Shown: positions 45,626 through 55,488 of the stretch, piece by piece
Numbering within the stretch: position 1 is the stretch's first letter
Layout: each line of letters begins with the position of its first letter
Origin: Gimesia sp.
GTDB taxonomy: Bacteria > Planctomycetota > Planctomycetia > Planctomycetales > Planctomycetaceae
Reading direction: 5' to 3'
DNA: 64,000 nt
Assembly (NCBI GenBank): GCA_002706765.1
Contig: PAJV01000010.1
Coordinates: forward strand, 2,380 to 66,379
Notes under the pieces: generated by a model
The model's database searches: none
Seen by the model: the letters and a program-made list of their open reading frames with translations, nothing else
What the model was told of the DNA's origin: nothing
Made by a program: the position numbers and the translations under genes

Positions 45626-48600
45626 ATGAACGAACAGGAAATATTTTACGAAGCACTGGAAATCGACGATGTGCAGAGCCGATCCGTGTTTCTCGATCAG
45701 GCATGTGGCGACGATCAGCGGCTGCGACAACAGGTCGATGCCTTGCTTGAGGAGTTCGCGCGATCGGGTGAGTTCCTGGGCGTTCCCGCCATGGAACAGA
45801 TCCGGAATGCCAGTGATGTGACACGTGTCGCATCAGGTGATGTCGACCCGCAGGTAAGTGACCTGGATCTGAGTTTCCTGGAACCGCCGACGGTTGCTGG
45901 TTCGCTGGGCAGCCTGTGCCATTATGACATTCAGGAACTGATCGGTCGGGGCGGATGCGGGATCGTATTTAAGGCGTTCGACCAGCGGCTGCACCGGATT
46001 GTTGCCATCAAGGTCATGACGCCCGCCATGGCGGTGACTTCCCCTGCCCGTAAACGGTTCCTGCGCGAAGCCCGGGCCACAGCGGCAATTCGTCACGAAA
46101 ACGTCGTCAATATCTACGCCGTTGAAGAAGCCCCGCTCCCCTTTCTGGTCATGGAATATATTGATGGCAAAACTCTGCAGCAGGTGCTCGACGAAAATGG
46201 TCCGCTTGAACTCCCGACCATCTGTCGACTGGGCAAGATGATTGCACACGGGCTCGAAGCAGCACACCAGCAGGGACTGATTCACCGCGATATCAAACCG
46301 GCGAATATCCTGATCGAATCAGGCACAGGTCAAGTCAAGCTCACCGATTTCGGTCTGGCCCGCGCGGCGGATGACGCCAGCCGATCCCAGAGCGGCATCA
46401 TCGCCGGGACCCCGCTGTATATGTCACCCGAACAGGTTCAGGGCATCAGACTTGATCAGAGAAGTGACCTGTTCAGCCTGGGCAGCGTGCTGTATGTGAT
46501 GTGTACCGGTCGGGCTCCCTTTCGCGCCCCGTCGACGCTCGCCGTACTCAAACGGGTCGTCGATGAGCAGCCACGCAATATCCAGGAAATCATCTCGGAA
46601 ATCCCCGACTGGCTGGTGGCCCTCATTCATCAACTGCATGCGAAAGACCCTGAAAAACGTTTTGCTTCGGCACAGGAAGTCGCAGACCTGTTAGCGGGTA
46701 ATCTTGAGCAGAATCTTCTGAATCAAAATCCCGTGGATGAGCCTGCTCCTGCGAATCCGAACCGATTACGTATTGGTCGGTTTTCGTGGATCAAGGTTGC
46801 GGCGGTTCTGATCCTGCTGCTTTCGAGTTTCGGCTTCACCGAAGCGACCGGCATCACCAATGTGCGGGGAACCGTGATCCACCTGTTCTCGCCTGAAGGG
46901 ACGCTCGTCATCGAAGTCGACGATCCCGGCGTCAGTGTTTCCATCGACGGCCAGGAGATGGTCATTACGGGAGCCGGCGTGAAAGAACTCCGCCTGAAAC
47001 CAGGACAATATCAACTGCAGGCGACCAAAGAGGGAGAAGTCCTCAAGCAGGAACTGGTCACCATCACCCGGAATGGACGACAACTCGTACGCGTCAGCCG
47101 GGAACCGGCTTCCACTGCCATAAAGTCAGTGGAAGGGGCATCTCAACCGACCGATTCAAAACCCGTTGATCCCGACCGTCGTGCTGCCGAGTATGTCCTC
47201 TCCATCGGAGGAAAAGTCCGATTGAACGATGACAGCCGTCACGGAGAGAAAAAATTCATCACATCTATCAAGGAGCTCCCTGACAGTCCCTTTCGACTGA
47301 CTCACGTCGAGCTGATCAACAATAGGAATGTTACCGATACCGGCATGGCTGCATTGCGAGGTACGAAGAATCTTCGTTTTGTGAACCTGGCCTATTCTCC
47401 TGAATTCACCGATGCGGGTCTCGCACACCTGAGTGACAATCGCGGATTGCAGCGGCTTGATTTATGGGGGACAAATATCACAAAGAAAGGAATAGAATAT
47501 TTTGTCGGATTTCCCGATCTCCGCGATCTTCGGCTGGGTGACACGCAACTTTCAGCAGAAGATCTCTCGATATTGAAACAATATGTGAGTCTGCAAAAAC
47601 TCGAAATTTTGATGCTCACTCTTACCCAGGCGGATGACAGTACACTTGCTATCTTGTCAGACGCTCACCAGTTAATACAACTGAATCTGGAAGAAACCGA
47701 TATTACTGATGTCGGCCTGAGCTATCTGGAGGAGAATCGAAATCTTGAATACCTGTATCTGAAGGGAACGAAGGTAACAGCGCCGGGAGTCAGGCGGCTC
47801 TCCAGGATATTACCGAAATTAGATAAGGACTGGAACGAACCGGAAAAGCCCAGTACTTCTTCAGCGTCAATGCTTTCAAAGACAGATTCCAAATCCGTTG
47901 ATCCCGACCGTCGCGCCGCTGAGTATGTTCTCTCCGTCGGGGGAAAAGTCTGGGTTAACAAAGACTCGGCATTTACGGATAAGAATGTGATTCAGACGCG
48001 CGATAAGTTGCCTTCTGAACCATTTCGTTTGACACACGCTGACTTGCAGACAAATTCGCGCGTGACCGATGCCGGGCTGGCAGCGTTTCGTGGGACAAAG
48101 CACCTGCGGGGAATCTATCTGACAAACTCGACGAATGTCGGTGACGCGGGGGTCATGCACTTGCGAGAGAACAGCAACCTGCATGAGATCCACTTGTGGG
48201 GAACGAAGGTTTCGGGGAAGGGACTGCAGGCGTTCGCAAACTGTAGTGAGATCATTGATTTCTACATCGGTTATACCCGTGTGACGGATGCCGACATGGT
48301 TTTCTTTCGCAACTTTGCCAGCTGGGAGACACTGCGGTGTGTCATGATCTCGGGACTTGATATTACAGATGAAGGAATTGCCAATCTGGCTGGCGCGCCG
48401 CGGCTGGGCCAGATCCACCTGGAAGGCACGAAGATTACCGACGCCGGGCTGCTTGAGCTGGCGAAGTGCCCTAAGTTGGGGCTGATCTTAGCCTATGGCA
48501 CAAAGCTCACCCCGGAGGGGATCGAGCGATTCATGCAGGCGAGGAACGGCAAGTGCGGCCTCCTGTGGGACGAGCCGGGAATGCCCCCCGAGAGCGTGGG

Positions 48601-49489
48601 GGCTGTGGTTTCGAACGAACCTGCTCCCCCCGAAGTCGATGCTGACTTTTCGCGCGTATGGCGACTCACCACCATGCAGCCTCAGGAAGCCAGGTACGGT
48701 TGGGAACCGGGACCACGACGCGTATTCGTATCGCCGAAGTTAAATCGGTGTCACGAATACCTGGTCGTCGATCAGAGAAGTTCGATTACATGGTCGGTTC
48801 CTGAGGGGACGCGCAGTTTTACAGCCACCGGTATGTACAATTTCGGAAGCTACATCAGCTTCAATGTCGTCTTTGATGGGCGGCCTGCCAGCAGTAACGG
48901 AGTGACCCGGATACAAAACATCGCCCTGGACGTTCCCGACGGCTGTCGTACCATTACACTCTGTGTTGGCCGCGTGACGGATAAAGCCGAGTTTTATGCT
49001 GGCTGTCCGGTGTACTGGCTGAAGCCCCGGTTTTATGACTTACCACTCACCGAGGCACATACTGCCCCCGAGACGGAAAACTTTACGAAGCTCACGACAC
49101 TCAAGCCGACTGAGGGAGACGTTAAAATCGTCCATGATGGCTCCTATCAGACAAATCCGGATGAACTCACAATCGAGCCCCCCGCAGATGGCGTATTACC
49201 ATATTGCTCCGACCTGCTCTGGGCGCATGCGAATTCGAAGATCTCCTACGACATCCCGGAGGGAGCGCAGCGATTTCGAGCAATCGGAACGGGATACAGA
49301 AGCCGTTCGGTTCGGTTCGCAGTGCAGTTCGATGGTAAGGAAACGTATCGCAGTCCGATCGCAGGCATTGTGTCGATCGATGTACCGATCCCCGCGGGAG
49401 CTGAAAAGATCGTACTGCTCACCGATGACTGCGGCGACCAGCAGAACGACTGGGCCGACTGGTGCTACCCGCGATTTGTGGGTAAGTGA
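45626..49489 (+). CDS. Giant membrane Ser/Thr kinase with LRR and NPCBM-like domains
   Basis: A 1287-aa transmembrane kinase. A short helical leader (1-55) is followed by a Hanks-type kinase domain (about 100-355). It has the Gly loop GRGGCGIVFKAFD, Lys129 in VAIKVM, HRD at 220-222 and DFG at 241-243, then TPLYMSPEQ. One membrane helix lies at about 388-404. Outside it are a PEGA-like segment, then two tandem units that each begin with SVDPDRRAAEYVLSVGGKV or its twin (about 513 and 757) and contain leucine-rich repeats. Two NPCBM-like domains (about 1007-1139 and 1152-1287, ending DWADWCYPRF) finish it. The external part may sense glycan or protein partners and signal through the kinase to the nearby ECF sigma factor. 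Confidence 0.9.
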   Translation: MNEQEIFYEALEIDDVQSRSVFLDQACGDDQRLRQQVDALLEEFARSGEFLGVPAMEQIRNASDVTRVASGDVDPQVSDLDLSFLEPPTVAGSLGSLCHYDIQELIGRGGCGIVFKAFDQRLHRIVAIKVMTPAMAVTSPARKRFLREARATAAIRHENVVNIYAVEEAPLPFLVMEYIDGKTLQQVLDENGPLELPTICRLGKMIAHGLEAAHQQGLIHRDIKPANILIESGTGQVKLTDFGLARAADDASRSQSGIIAGTPLYMSPEQVQGIRLDQRSDLFSLGSVLYVMCTGRAPFRAPSTLAVLKRVVDEQPRNIQEIISEIPDWLVALIHQLHAKDPEKRFASAQEVADLLAGNLEQNLLNQNPVDEPAPANPNRLRIGRFSWIKVAAVLILLLSSFGFTEATGITNVRGTVIHLFSPEGTLVIEVDDPGVSVSIDGQEMVITGAGVKELRLKPGQYQLQATKEGEVLKQELVTITRNGRQLVRVSREPASTAIKSVEGASQPTDSKPVDPDRRAAEYVLSIGGKVRLNDDSRHGEKKFITSIKELPDSPFRLTHVELINNRNVTDTGMAALRGTKNLRFVNLAYSPEFTDAGLAHLSDNRGLQRLDLWGTNITKKGIEYFVGFPDLRDLRLGDTQLSAEDLSILKQYVSLQKLEILMLTLTQADDSTLAILSDAHQLIQLNLEETDITDVGLSYLEENRNLEYLYLKGTKVTAPGVRRLSRILPKLDKDWNEPEKPSTSSASMLSKTDSKSVDPDRRAAEYVLSVGGKVWVNKDSAFTDKNVIQTRDKLPSEPFRLTHADLQTNSRVTDAGLAAFRGTKHLRGIYLTNSTNVGDAGVMHLRENSNLHEIHLWGTKVSGKGLQAFANCSEIIDFYIGYTRVTDADMVFFRNFASWETLRCVMISGLDITDEGIANLAGAPRLGQIHLEGTKITDAGLLELAKCPKLGLILAYGTKLTPEGIERFMQARNGKCGLLWDEPGMPPESVGAVVSNEPAPPEVDADFSRVWRLTTMQPQEARYGWEPGPRRVFVSPKLNRCHEYLVVDQRSSITWSVPEGTRSFTATGMYNFGSYISFNVVFDGRPASSNGVTRIQNIALDVPDGCRTITLCVGRVTDKAEFYAGCPVYWLKPRFYDLPLTEAHTAPETENFTKLTTLKPTEGDVKIVHDGSYQTNPDELTIEPPADGVLPYCSDLLWAHANSKISYDIPEGAQRFRAIGTGYRSRSVRFAVQFDGKETYRSPIAGIVSIDVPIPAGAEKIVLLTDDCGDQQNDWADWCYPRFVGK

Positions 49490-49929
49490 GCAACTCTGTT
49501 CGGCCCGGCATGCTCGCGCGGGTTCTCGGCACCGGAAAGAGCCAGCCCTTTCCCGGTACGAAATACAGAACCGTCGATTTTACGTGAGAGGCAGGACTCA
49601 ATAAAAAGCGCCCGGAACATTTCTCCCGCGCAGTCTCCCCCCCTTTATCTGTTCCTGTTCTTTGAGGCTTCCCGCTGGAATTTGGAAAGTTTGTTATTTA
49701 ATCTTTGACACACTGAATGAAACTTAGATAAACTGATATTGATATTTAAGGTCTGATGTATCGGTCAGGAGCGTATGTCACCTTTGAATATCGTTGCGGC
49801 TTTCATCAAGTTGATAAAATTTGATTAATAAAGTTCTTTGTCTTTATCGAAAAATTCAAGGCACTTTCAAAATGAAATAGAGAGTTGCTCCCGTCATTCA
49901 TTTCTCATCTTTTTCAAAGGAGCTCTGTC
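49490..49929. other. AT-rich intergenic region with possible promoter
   Basis: No gene is supported in these 440 bases. At 49705-49710 there is a perfect TTGACA, followed 16 bases later by GATAAA (49727-49732), a plausible sigma-70-type promoter for the DUF1559 gene at 49930, though the distance of about 200 bases is long. No convincing terminator for the kinase gene is seen. Confidence 0.35.
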
Positions 49930-50907
49930 ATGAACTGGAAGACTTCGAAACGAAGTGGCTTTACGCTGATCGAACTACTGGTCGTGATCGCCATCATTGC
50001 TATTTTGATCGCGTTATTGCTACCCGCAGTTCAACAGGCTCGCGAAGCAGCGCGGCGTGCCACTTGTAAAAACAAAATTAAACAGGTGGGCCTGGCGTTA
50101 CATAACTATCACGATGCACACAAAGTCTTTCCGCCGGCAGGTATCACCTACGGCTGGTGTACCCTGGGAACCCCCGATCCCGGAAGAACGACACATAACA
50201 AAAATGGCCTGTCCCTGCTGTTGCCTTATGTGGATCAGGCGCCGCTTTATAATAACATCAATCAGGATACAGCCAACGGTGCCCAGAATACCGGTTACTG
50301 CTGCAGTTATGCCGGGGCGGGTGCACCCCTGGCAGGCAATCCGGCTGACAATGCCGCTGAGATGACGACCCTGCTTGATGTCTACCTCTGTCCTTCCGAT
50401 TCGGGAACCACACACCTGGGAACTGGTGCACCGTATGGCACTTCTGTTGCACCGGGGCCGGCAAAAACAAATTATGAATTGAGTGCAGATCAGACAGTCA
50501 GCTGTAATTACTGGGCCAGCCAGGGAGTGACTGCCCGTAAAATGTTTGGAGAAAACAGCAAGTGCAAAATCAGTGATGTCAAAGACGGCACCTCCAATAC
50601 GATCATGGTCTGTGAGACGACCCGGACAGTGGCCAACGGCGAACCTCCTGCCTGGGGGATGCGGGGCTGGGTGACAACCGGTGGTGACGTAGATCCAGGG
50701 ATCAATGTCTGGGACATTCCGACAGGCTGGACTCGTGGTGATGTTGGCAATCTAAACAGCTGGGGACAGGTCGGAAGCCTGCACACGGGCGGTGCGCATT
50801 TCGGAATGGGTGATGGCGCTGTCAGATTCTTTTCAGAAAATACGGACCTCACATTATTGAGACGCTTGGGCACCATTTCTGATGGCTCTGTAGTGGAAGT
50901 TCCATAG
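49930..50907 (+). CDS. DUF1559 prepilin-like protein
   Basis: A 325-aa DUF1559 protein, third paralogue in the window. The pilin-type signal is [20 protein letters not shown], followed by [16 protein letters not shown], and the end pattern is HTGGAHFGMGDGAVRF. ATG 49930 has AGGAGCT upstream; the 15-residue leader from 49885 looks spurious. It lies after the kinase gene and is followed by a lipoprotein gene, so the DUF1559/lipoprotein pairing is kept. It is closer in length and internal motifs (CPSDSGT, KMFGENSKCKI) to the copy at 39897 than to that at 42004. Confidence 0.92.
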   Translation: MNWKTSKRSGFTLIELLVVIAIIAILIALLLPAVQQAREAARRATCKNKIKQVGLALHNYHDAHKVFPPAGITYGWCTLGTPDPGRTTHNKNGLSLLLPYVDQAPLYNNINQDTANGAQNTGYCCSYAGAGAPLAGNPADNAAEMTTLLDVYLCPSDSGTTHLGTGAPYGTSVAPGPAKTNYELSADQTVSCNYWASQGVTARKMFGENSKCKISDVKDGTSNTIMVCETTRTVANGEPPAWGMRGWVTTGGDVDPGINVWDIPTGWTRGDVGNLNSWGQVGSLHTGGAHFGMGDGAVRFFSENTDLTLLRRLGTISDGSVVEVP

Positions 50908-51062
50908 TGGAGTGTCATTTTTAATTTTTGGGTTGATAGATATCACGAGAGTGCGACAACGGAGCACGTAAACAACACCCGCAACCCTCAATTTCCAGCT
51001 TGATAAAGCCTTAGTCTTCAGTTTTCTGTTACTTACTTTTGTAATTTTGCTTGAGGTTCTCC

Positions 51063-51524
51063 ATGAGTGTTATCGAGTTCCGGCAGTCGATGATCGCGGT
51101 CGTCCTGCTGTTGTCTGGAGTTTGTGTTGGTTGTGGAACCAGTCAGGAAGGTCCTGAACTGGCTCCTGTTACCGGGGTGGTGATGCTGGATGATGAGCCG
51201 CTGGTGAATGCCGACGTCTACTTTCTGCCGATCAAAAATACTCCCGGTATCGGGGGACAGGGACGCACCCGCGAAGCAGGCAAGTTCGAAATTAATTATT
51301 ACCGCGGAGGTCAGGGCTTGCCGGCAGGAGATTATCGAGTGGCTGTCAGCTATCGTCTGATGCCCGATGGCACCCCGGTTCCGGAAGGTGATACCACGCC
51401 TCCCATCGAATCGCCGGCCAGCGAATCACTGCCACCCAGGTACTCAAGCCAGGAACAGTCTGAATTGACAGCAACGGTGGCTGCGGGACAACCGATAGAA
51501 TTAAAGCTGACCACGAAAAAATAG
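51063..51524 (+). CDS. Lipoprotein with carboxypeptidase-regulatory-like domain
   Basis: A 153-aa lipoprotein, partner of the DUF1559 gene at 49930. The signal ends VCVGC, the lipobox. The body is one carboxypeptidase-regulatory-like beta-sandwich: PVTGVVMLDDEPLVNADVYF, GGQGLPAGDYRVAVSYRL and LPPRYSS. It is very close in layout to the lipoprotein at 41035. ATG 51063 is preferred over TTG 51051. A strong terminator follows 36 bases after its stop. Confidence 0.82.
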   Translation: MSVIEFRQSMIAVVLLLSGVCVGCGTSQEGPELAPVTGVVMLDDEPLVNADVYFLPIKNTPGIGGQGRTREAGKFEINYYRGGQGLPAGDYRVAVSYRLMPDGTPVPEGDTTPPIESPASESLPPRYSSQEQSELTATVAAGQPIELKLTTKK

Positions 51525-51560
51525 CGGAGCCGTTCTCCGGTAATCCAAAGATCTTTCACA

Positions 51561-51600
51561 GACAGGCACGCGATTCCGCTTCGCAAGCCTGTCTTTTTTT
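51561..51600 (+). terminator. Rho-independent terminator
   Basis: GACAGGC (51561-51567) and GCCTGTC (51587-51593) pair perfectly, followed by seven T. It closes the third DUF1559/lipoprotein unit. Confidence 0.8.
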
Positions 51601-51722
51601 ATACCGTTCCGAATGTCATGGACTCTATTTTCCAGGGACAGTCGCGTGATTAAAACGCGGCGGCCTCAATGGAACAAGTTCTGCCCTTCTTTTGAGTCTT
51701 TCATTATCCAGGAGAATTGTAG

Positions 51723-52103
51723 ATGAATGGGCAAAAGGATGGTAATATTGAAAAATATTATTCCTTGAATCCGAAACAATTTACATATCTTAAGTCTTTG
51801 CAATTCACTAATCAAAAATGGATGGGTGAATGTGAACAATGTCTTTGTATCGTTATGTCGCAAAACAGTGATCTTATAGGTAGGGAATTGTATCTCGAAT
51901 TTTACGGAGTCAAGAATTTAGTTTTTTCTCAACCCAGCCTTAGCTTGGTGTCTATCCCTTTTTTAGAAATCAGAAAACGTTCAGATGAATCTGTGTTTTC
52001 GGAACATTATCTGGTATTGGATCCAGAGCAGGAACGGGTGATCATATTCGAATGTAGAGATTTTATCGCAGCCTTGGATGACATGAAGGTAGCAGGAGAG
52101 TAA
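51723..52103 (+). CDS. Hypothetical 126-aa protein
   Basis: A 126-residue soluble protein with no family I recognise. It is rich in aromatic and hydrophobic beta-type segments (RELYLEFYGVKNLVFSQPSL) and ends in helical charged sequence. An AGGAG lies about eight bases before the ATG. It is followed by a secreted-protein gene 80 bases on, in the same direction. The AT-rich codon use is unlike its neighbours and may mark a recent arrival. Confidence 0.5.
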   Translation: MNGQKDGNIEKYYSLNPKQFTYLKSLQFTNQKWMGECEQCLCIVMSQNSDLIGRELYLEFYGVKNLVFSQPSLSLVSIPFLEIRKRSDESVFSEHYLVLDPEQERVIIFECRDFIAALDDMKVAGE

Positions 52104-52183
52104 AAGGAGGCCGGTCTCAATGATAAGATTCCTTTCCCCTCTTTTTCCTTTCGAGACAAACACGATAGATTTGGAGGATTCTG

Positions 52184-53440
52184 ATGAGAGTCGCAACGGT
52201 ATTCTTTGTCGCTTTCTTAGCAATCGCATCAAGCAGGGGAGATGACTCGTCACCACCCAAGCTTCCGTCGGATGCTCGAGCATCGCTCGAAAAGAATGCG
52301 GCACTGTTTTCCAACGTCTTGATTACCGGTGAGATTCATCGTCGGCCTCTTGTTCCGGTTGAAACAGTCCTGAAAAAATTTGATACGTCAGAATCCGAGG
52401 CGGACTTCACAAAAACGCTGCATTTCGAGCTGCGGTTTCAAGGCCCGCTGTTTCGCGAGTCAACGAAACACCCTGCAGGAAAAAGTTACACACGCGATCT
52501 ACTTCACGAAATCTCATTCGATGGCACCCAATACAGGATTGGATATAAAGAGCTCAAAGAGCCTGCCAGCAGCAGCATTTCCATTTACACACCAGGTATT
52601 GCGGCAGAATATGGTAAGCTGCACGACCGGGCGAACTCTTTAGCCAGGATGGAGTTCTGGTATCTTCGTGAGACCGGTTTCTCTGGTCCGAAAACATTAG
52701 ACTCCTTAGGTCAAGCTGTTGTATCCACTGTTTTAAACGCCGCAGACCAGCAAAAGCTTGTTTCAGTCAGTGAGGTCGCTAGCGGAGGTGAAACATTTCT
52801 CGAGGTCATCATCGAACAACCGGAACCCTGGCAAAGCGCGGAAACGTTTGACATCGAGACGCATCAACCATTTGTGGAACTGCTAAATGGCACTGATATC
52901 CTGCAGATGCGGCTGGAAAGAGAACGCCGCCAGCTTGCGGGCAAGGACCGCGTAATCCGCTTCTGGCTGAACAGGGCGCACGGATACGCGGTGGAAGAGA
53001 AATGGGAGTCGAGAAAAGAAACCGGTGAAACGCTGTTTCATACGAAGAATTCGGATTTTGTCCAGGTGACTCCTGACGGCGTCTGGATGCCGAAGCGTTG
53101 TGTCGTTGAATCCCATGCCTACTACACGGCGCCATTGTTCATATCGCCCGATCCATTATATGAGACTGTGATTCAGATGGATCAATGTGTGCCGGGCAAT
53201 TTTGAAGAGGACCAGTTTCGCATCTGGTATGACATTCCCGGCGTTGAGGTCGCAGACTGGACGAGCCCGAAAGCAACTCTTAAAAAAGCAGAGAGATATA
53301 CAGTTCCTGCTTCAATTGATGATTTGGCAGGCAAATCATCAGGGCAGTGGCGTTGGCTTGTGATACTGAATATTCTCTTTATCGCAGGATGGTTAGGCTG
53401 GTGGTACTCACAATCGCGAAAACAACAGCCGGAAGCCTGA
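52184..53440 (+). CDS. Secreted, C-terminally anchored protein
   Basis: A 418-aa protein with a short signal peptide (MRVATVFFVAFLAIASSRG). A large beta-rich body follows (residues 30-380; SNVLITGEIHRRPLVPVETV, DTSESEADFTKT). A membrane helix near the C-terminus (WRWLVILNILFIAGWLGWWY) and a basic tail close it. The layout, and phrases such as FDIETHQPFVE and IWYDIPGVEVADW, recall LolA/outer-membrane-lipoprotein-sorting-like folds, but this is not certain. A protein with the same layout is encoded at 54254-55411 on the other strand, so the two may be distant paralogues. Confidence 0.6.
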   Translation: MRVATVFFVAFLAIASSRGDDSSPPKLPSDARASLEKNAALFSNVLITGEIHRRPLVPVETVLKKFDTSESEADFTKTLHFELRFQGPLFRESTKHPAGKSYTRDLLHEISFDGTQYRIGYKELKEPASSSISIYTPGIAAEYGKLHDRANSLARMEFWYLRETGFSGPKTLDSLGQAVVSTVLNAADQQKLVSVSEVASGGETFLEVIIEQPEPWQSAETFDIETHQPFVELLNGTDILQMRLERERRQLAGKDRVIRFWLNRAHGYAVEEKWESRKETGETLFHTKNSDFVQVTPDGVWMPKRCVVESHAYYTAPLFISPDPLYETVIQMDQCVPGNFEEDQFRIWYDIPGVEVADWTSPKATLKKAERYTVPASIDDLAGKSSGQWRWLVILNILFIAGWLGWWYSQSRKQQPEA

Positions 53441-53747
53441 CATGCCAGCCATCTCTCTGGTGGCCGCATTTTTTGAAGAAGCAACGGGAGCATGACTGGC
53501 GTGGTTCCCCAGGGAATCAAAATTTAGTGAACCAATAAATTCTGATACGACGTACCTGTTGAGATCATCTTATCTTCCCATTGACCACACAATATGTCAT
53601 CCTGAATCAGCGGGAAAACAGACAGGTCTTCTGCCGGTTGGCAAATTTGATGATTTTAAGAAAGCCTGCTTGCTTTTCGTTTCCCGGGACAATTTGAAGC
53701 CTCCTTCCACGGAGTCAAGCCTCAACAACCACTTTAAGGAGTCACAA
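53441..53747. other. Intergenic region, no gene seen
   Basis: About 300 bases with no supported ORF. The frame that runs into the next gene from 53559 has no ribosome site and looks non-coding. Confidence 0.4.
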
Positions 53748-54077
53748 ATGAAACGGTTATTTGCCTGCTGCTTAATGCTCACTGTCTCGATTGCCTATTC
53801 GCTGGCAGCCGAACCGAAAGCCGAACAAGAGACGCCGCGCCAGGTGTATAAAGTTCTGGCTCGTCTGGAAATCGATAAGCTGGGGCTTGATGGAAAATTA
53901 CCCCCGAACAACTCTTACGAGCCCTCACTTGAGCGTGGCTTGAATATTCTTGCTGCCCGGGGCTGGGAGCTGGTGGCCGTGGAAGGAGGACGGATGCGAA
54001 CATTCAACGGCGGCGGAGATGCCTCTCTCGACATTCATCCCACATATATCTTCCGCAAAATGACGAATGGTAAATAA
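53748..54077 (+). CDS. Small secreted protein
   Basis: A 109-aa protein with a signal peptide (MKRLFACCLMLTVSIAYSLA). A domain of about 85 residues follows, with YKVLARLEIDKLGLDGKLPP and AARGWELVAVEGG. The second motif, G-W-E-L-V, is typical of small proteins of the DUF4177 type, which I mention only as a possibility. An AAGGAG lies seven bases before ATG 53748. It stands between two secreted-protein genes. Confidence 0.6.
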   Translation: MKRLFACCLMLTVSIAYSLAAEPKAEQETPRQVYKVLARLEIDKLGLDGKLPPNNSYEPSLERGLNILAARGWELVAVEGGRMRTFNGGGDASLDIHPTYIFRKMTNGK

Positions 54078-54253
54078 CCATATGCTGAAATGGATGAGTA
54101 AAGAGGATATAAAGACGTTCAGGGTTCGATAAAAAGAGTTCCAACCTTTTTATTCTGCCAATTAAAGACCGCCATCATGCCTGTATTACGAGAAGTATTC
54201 TCAGCTACCTTCTTCTGTTCGATTTAACAGGTTGCGGTCAATTCAAAAACAAC

Positions 54254-55411
54254 TTAAGCATGGGATACCCTTTTGCGAAGATACCATACACCAATTAACA
54301 GCAAGCACAACAGGTTGACTAATATCAGGATTGTCTTTGTTGTTGAGTAGTTGCTGCTGAGGGGACGCTCAGTCTGTCGCTTATTTGCAGGAAGGGGCTT
54401 GATCCAGACCGTCTCTCCCGATGAAGTGTCTTGTATGGCGATGTTGTCAGGGACATCGAAGTCGGCATAGGTAAACACGTCATCGGCAATGGGCTCATTA
54501 ACAGACTTCCATTCAAGATCAACAGTGAAGACTTCGTCCGTACCTGAATAGGGGCCCATGAAAAGTTTCCGCTCCACATGGACGGGAACCCACACCTCTG
54601 ACACTTCCTTCCAGGTTGTGGTATTTTCCCACTCAGGAATCCAACTGGAATCATCCTTCACATTCTGTAGCCTGGTTGATTCGCAAAGAAACTTCGTGGG
54701 ACTGAAATCTTGTTGAACATCAACCGTTAGAATACATCGCGTGGCTTCGTCGTGTTCCAGATCCGTGTAGGTCCAGATTAAATTCCAGATCGTCTCTGAT
54801 TCTTTTTCCACTGAAACCACTGACAGTGCATTATCGGGGTCAAGCTTATCCAGCATTTGATCCAGAGAGTACCCCCGGTTCACTGAAAAGATATCAAATA
54901 ACGTGGGGCATCTGTAGTCGATATATTCCGTCACGCGGCGGTCTGGAAAGCTGCTCGCTTTTGCAATTGCGATCAACGGCTGGAAGGACTGCCAAATGGC
55001 GATTTTTGATCCATCGTTACTGAACATCTTGGTAAGAGTTCCCTGATTCATCTTTGCCGTCGCGTTCCTCACTGTCTTGTCGTCCGAGGGGTGCTCGATA
55101 CTGTCTGAGTCGACAGTCCAGCCAGGACGAGTCACATCAAATCGTACTTTTGATCCATCGAAGGCGAGTGTTCCGGAGACGGGGCCGGAGAGGTTTTTTT
55201 CAGGCTGCGCCCTGATCTCCACGTCAAGAGAACCCTGGTAAGTCGCCAACCCCGATTTCAACCTTTGACTATGCTCTCGAATTCCACTCAAACAAAATTT
55301 TACCCTGGCTGCTGCAACTTCATCCTGTTCCGGCGAAACGTTTTGGGCGAACGAAGTTGGCACGTCAGAAAACAATACGATCATGAGCAGGTTCATCAGA
55401 ACATATCGCAT
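54254..55411 (-). CDS. Secreted, C-terminally anchored protein
   Basis: A 385-aa protein with a signal peptide (MRYVLMNLLMIVLFSDVPTS). A beta-rich body follows (VSGTLAFDGSKVRFDVTRPG; TDEVFTVDLEWKSVNEPIAD). A C-terminal membrane helix (TTKTILILVNLLCLLLIGVW) and a basic tail end it. The layout matches the 418-aa protein at 52184. The phrase VFTYADFDVPDN is also seen in LolA-like folds. Function unknown. It is transcribed away from the 109-aa gene and ends 176 bases from it. Confidence 0.6.
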   Translation of the reverse strand: MRYVLMNLLMIVLFSDVPTSFAQNVSPEQDEVAAARVKFCLSGIREHSQRLKSGLATYQGSLDVEIRAQPEKNLSGPVSGTLAFDGSKVRFDVTRPGWTVDSDSIEHPSDDKTVRNATAKMNQGTLTKMFSNDGSKIAIWQSFQPLIAIAKASSFPDRRVTEYIDYRCPTLFDIFSVNRGYSLDQMLDKLDPDNALSVVSVEKESETIWNLIWTYTDLEHDEATRCILTVDVQQDFSPTKFLCESTRLQNVKDDSSWIPEWENTTTWKEVSEVWVPVHVERKLFMGPYSGTDEVFTVDLEWKSVNEPIADDVFTYADFDVPDNIAIQDTSSGETVWIKPLPANKRQTERPLSSNYSTTKTILILVNLLCLLLIGVWYLRKRVSHA

Positions 55412-55488
55412 GGTTAGTTGCCTTTTTCAAAAAGAGAATAAAAGAGGCTGACCCAATATGAAAGGGGGACAATAAAGTATCCGGGATA

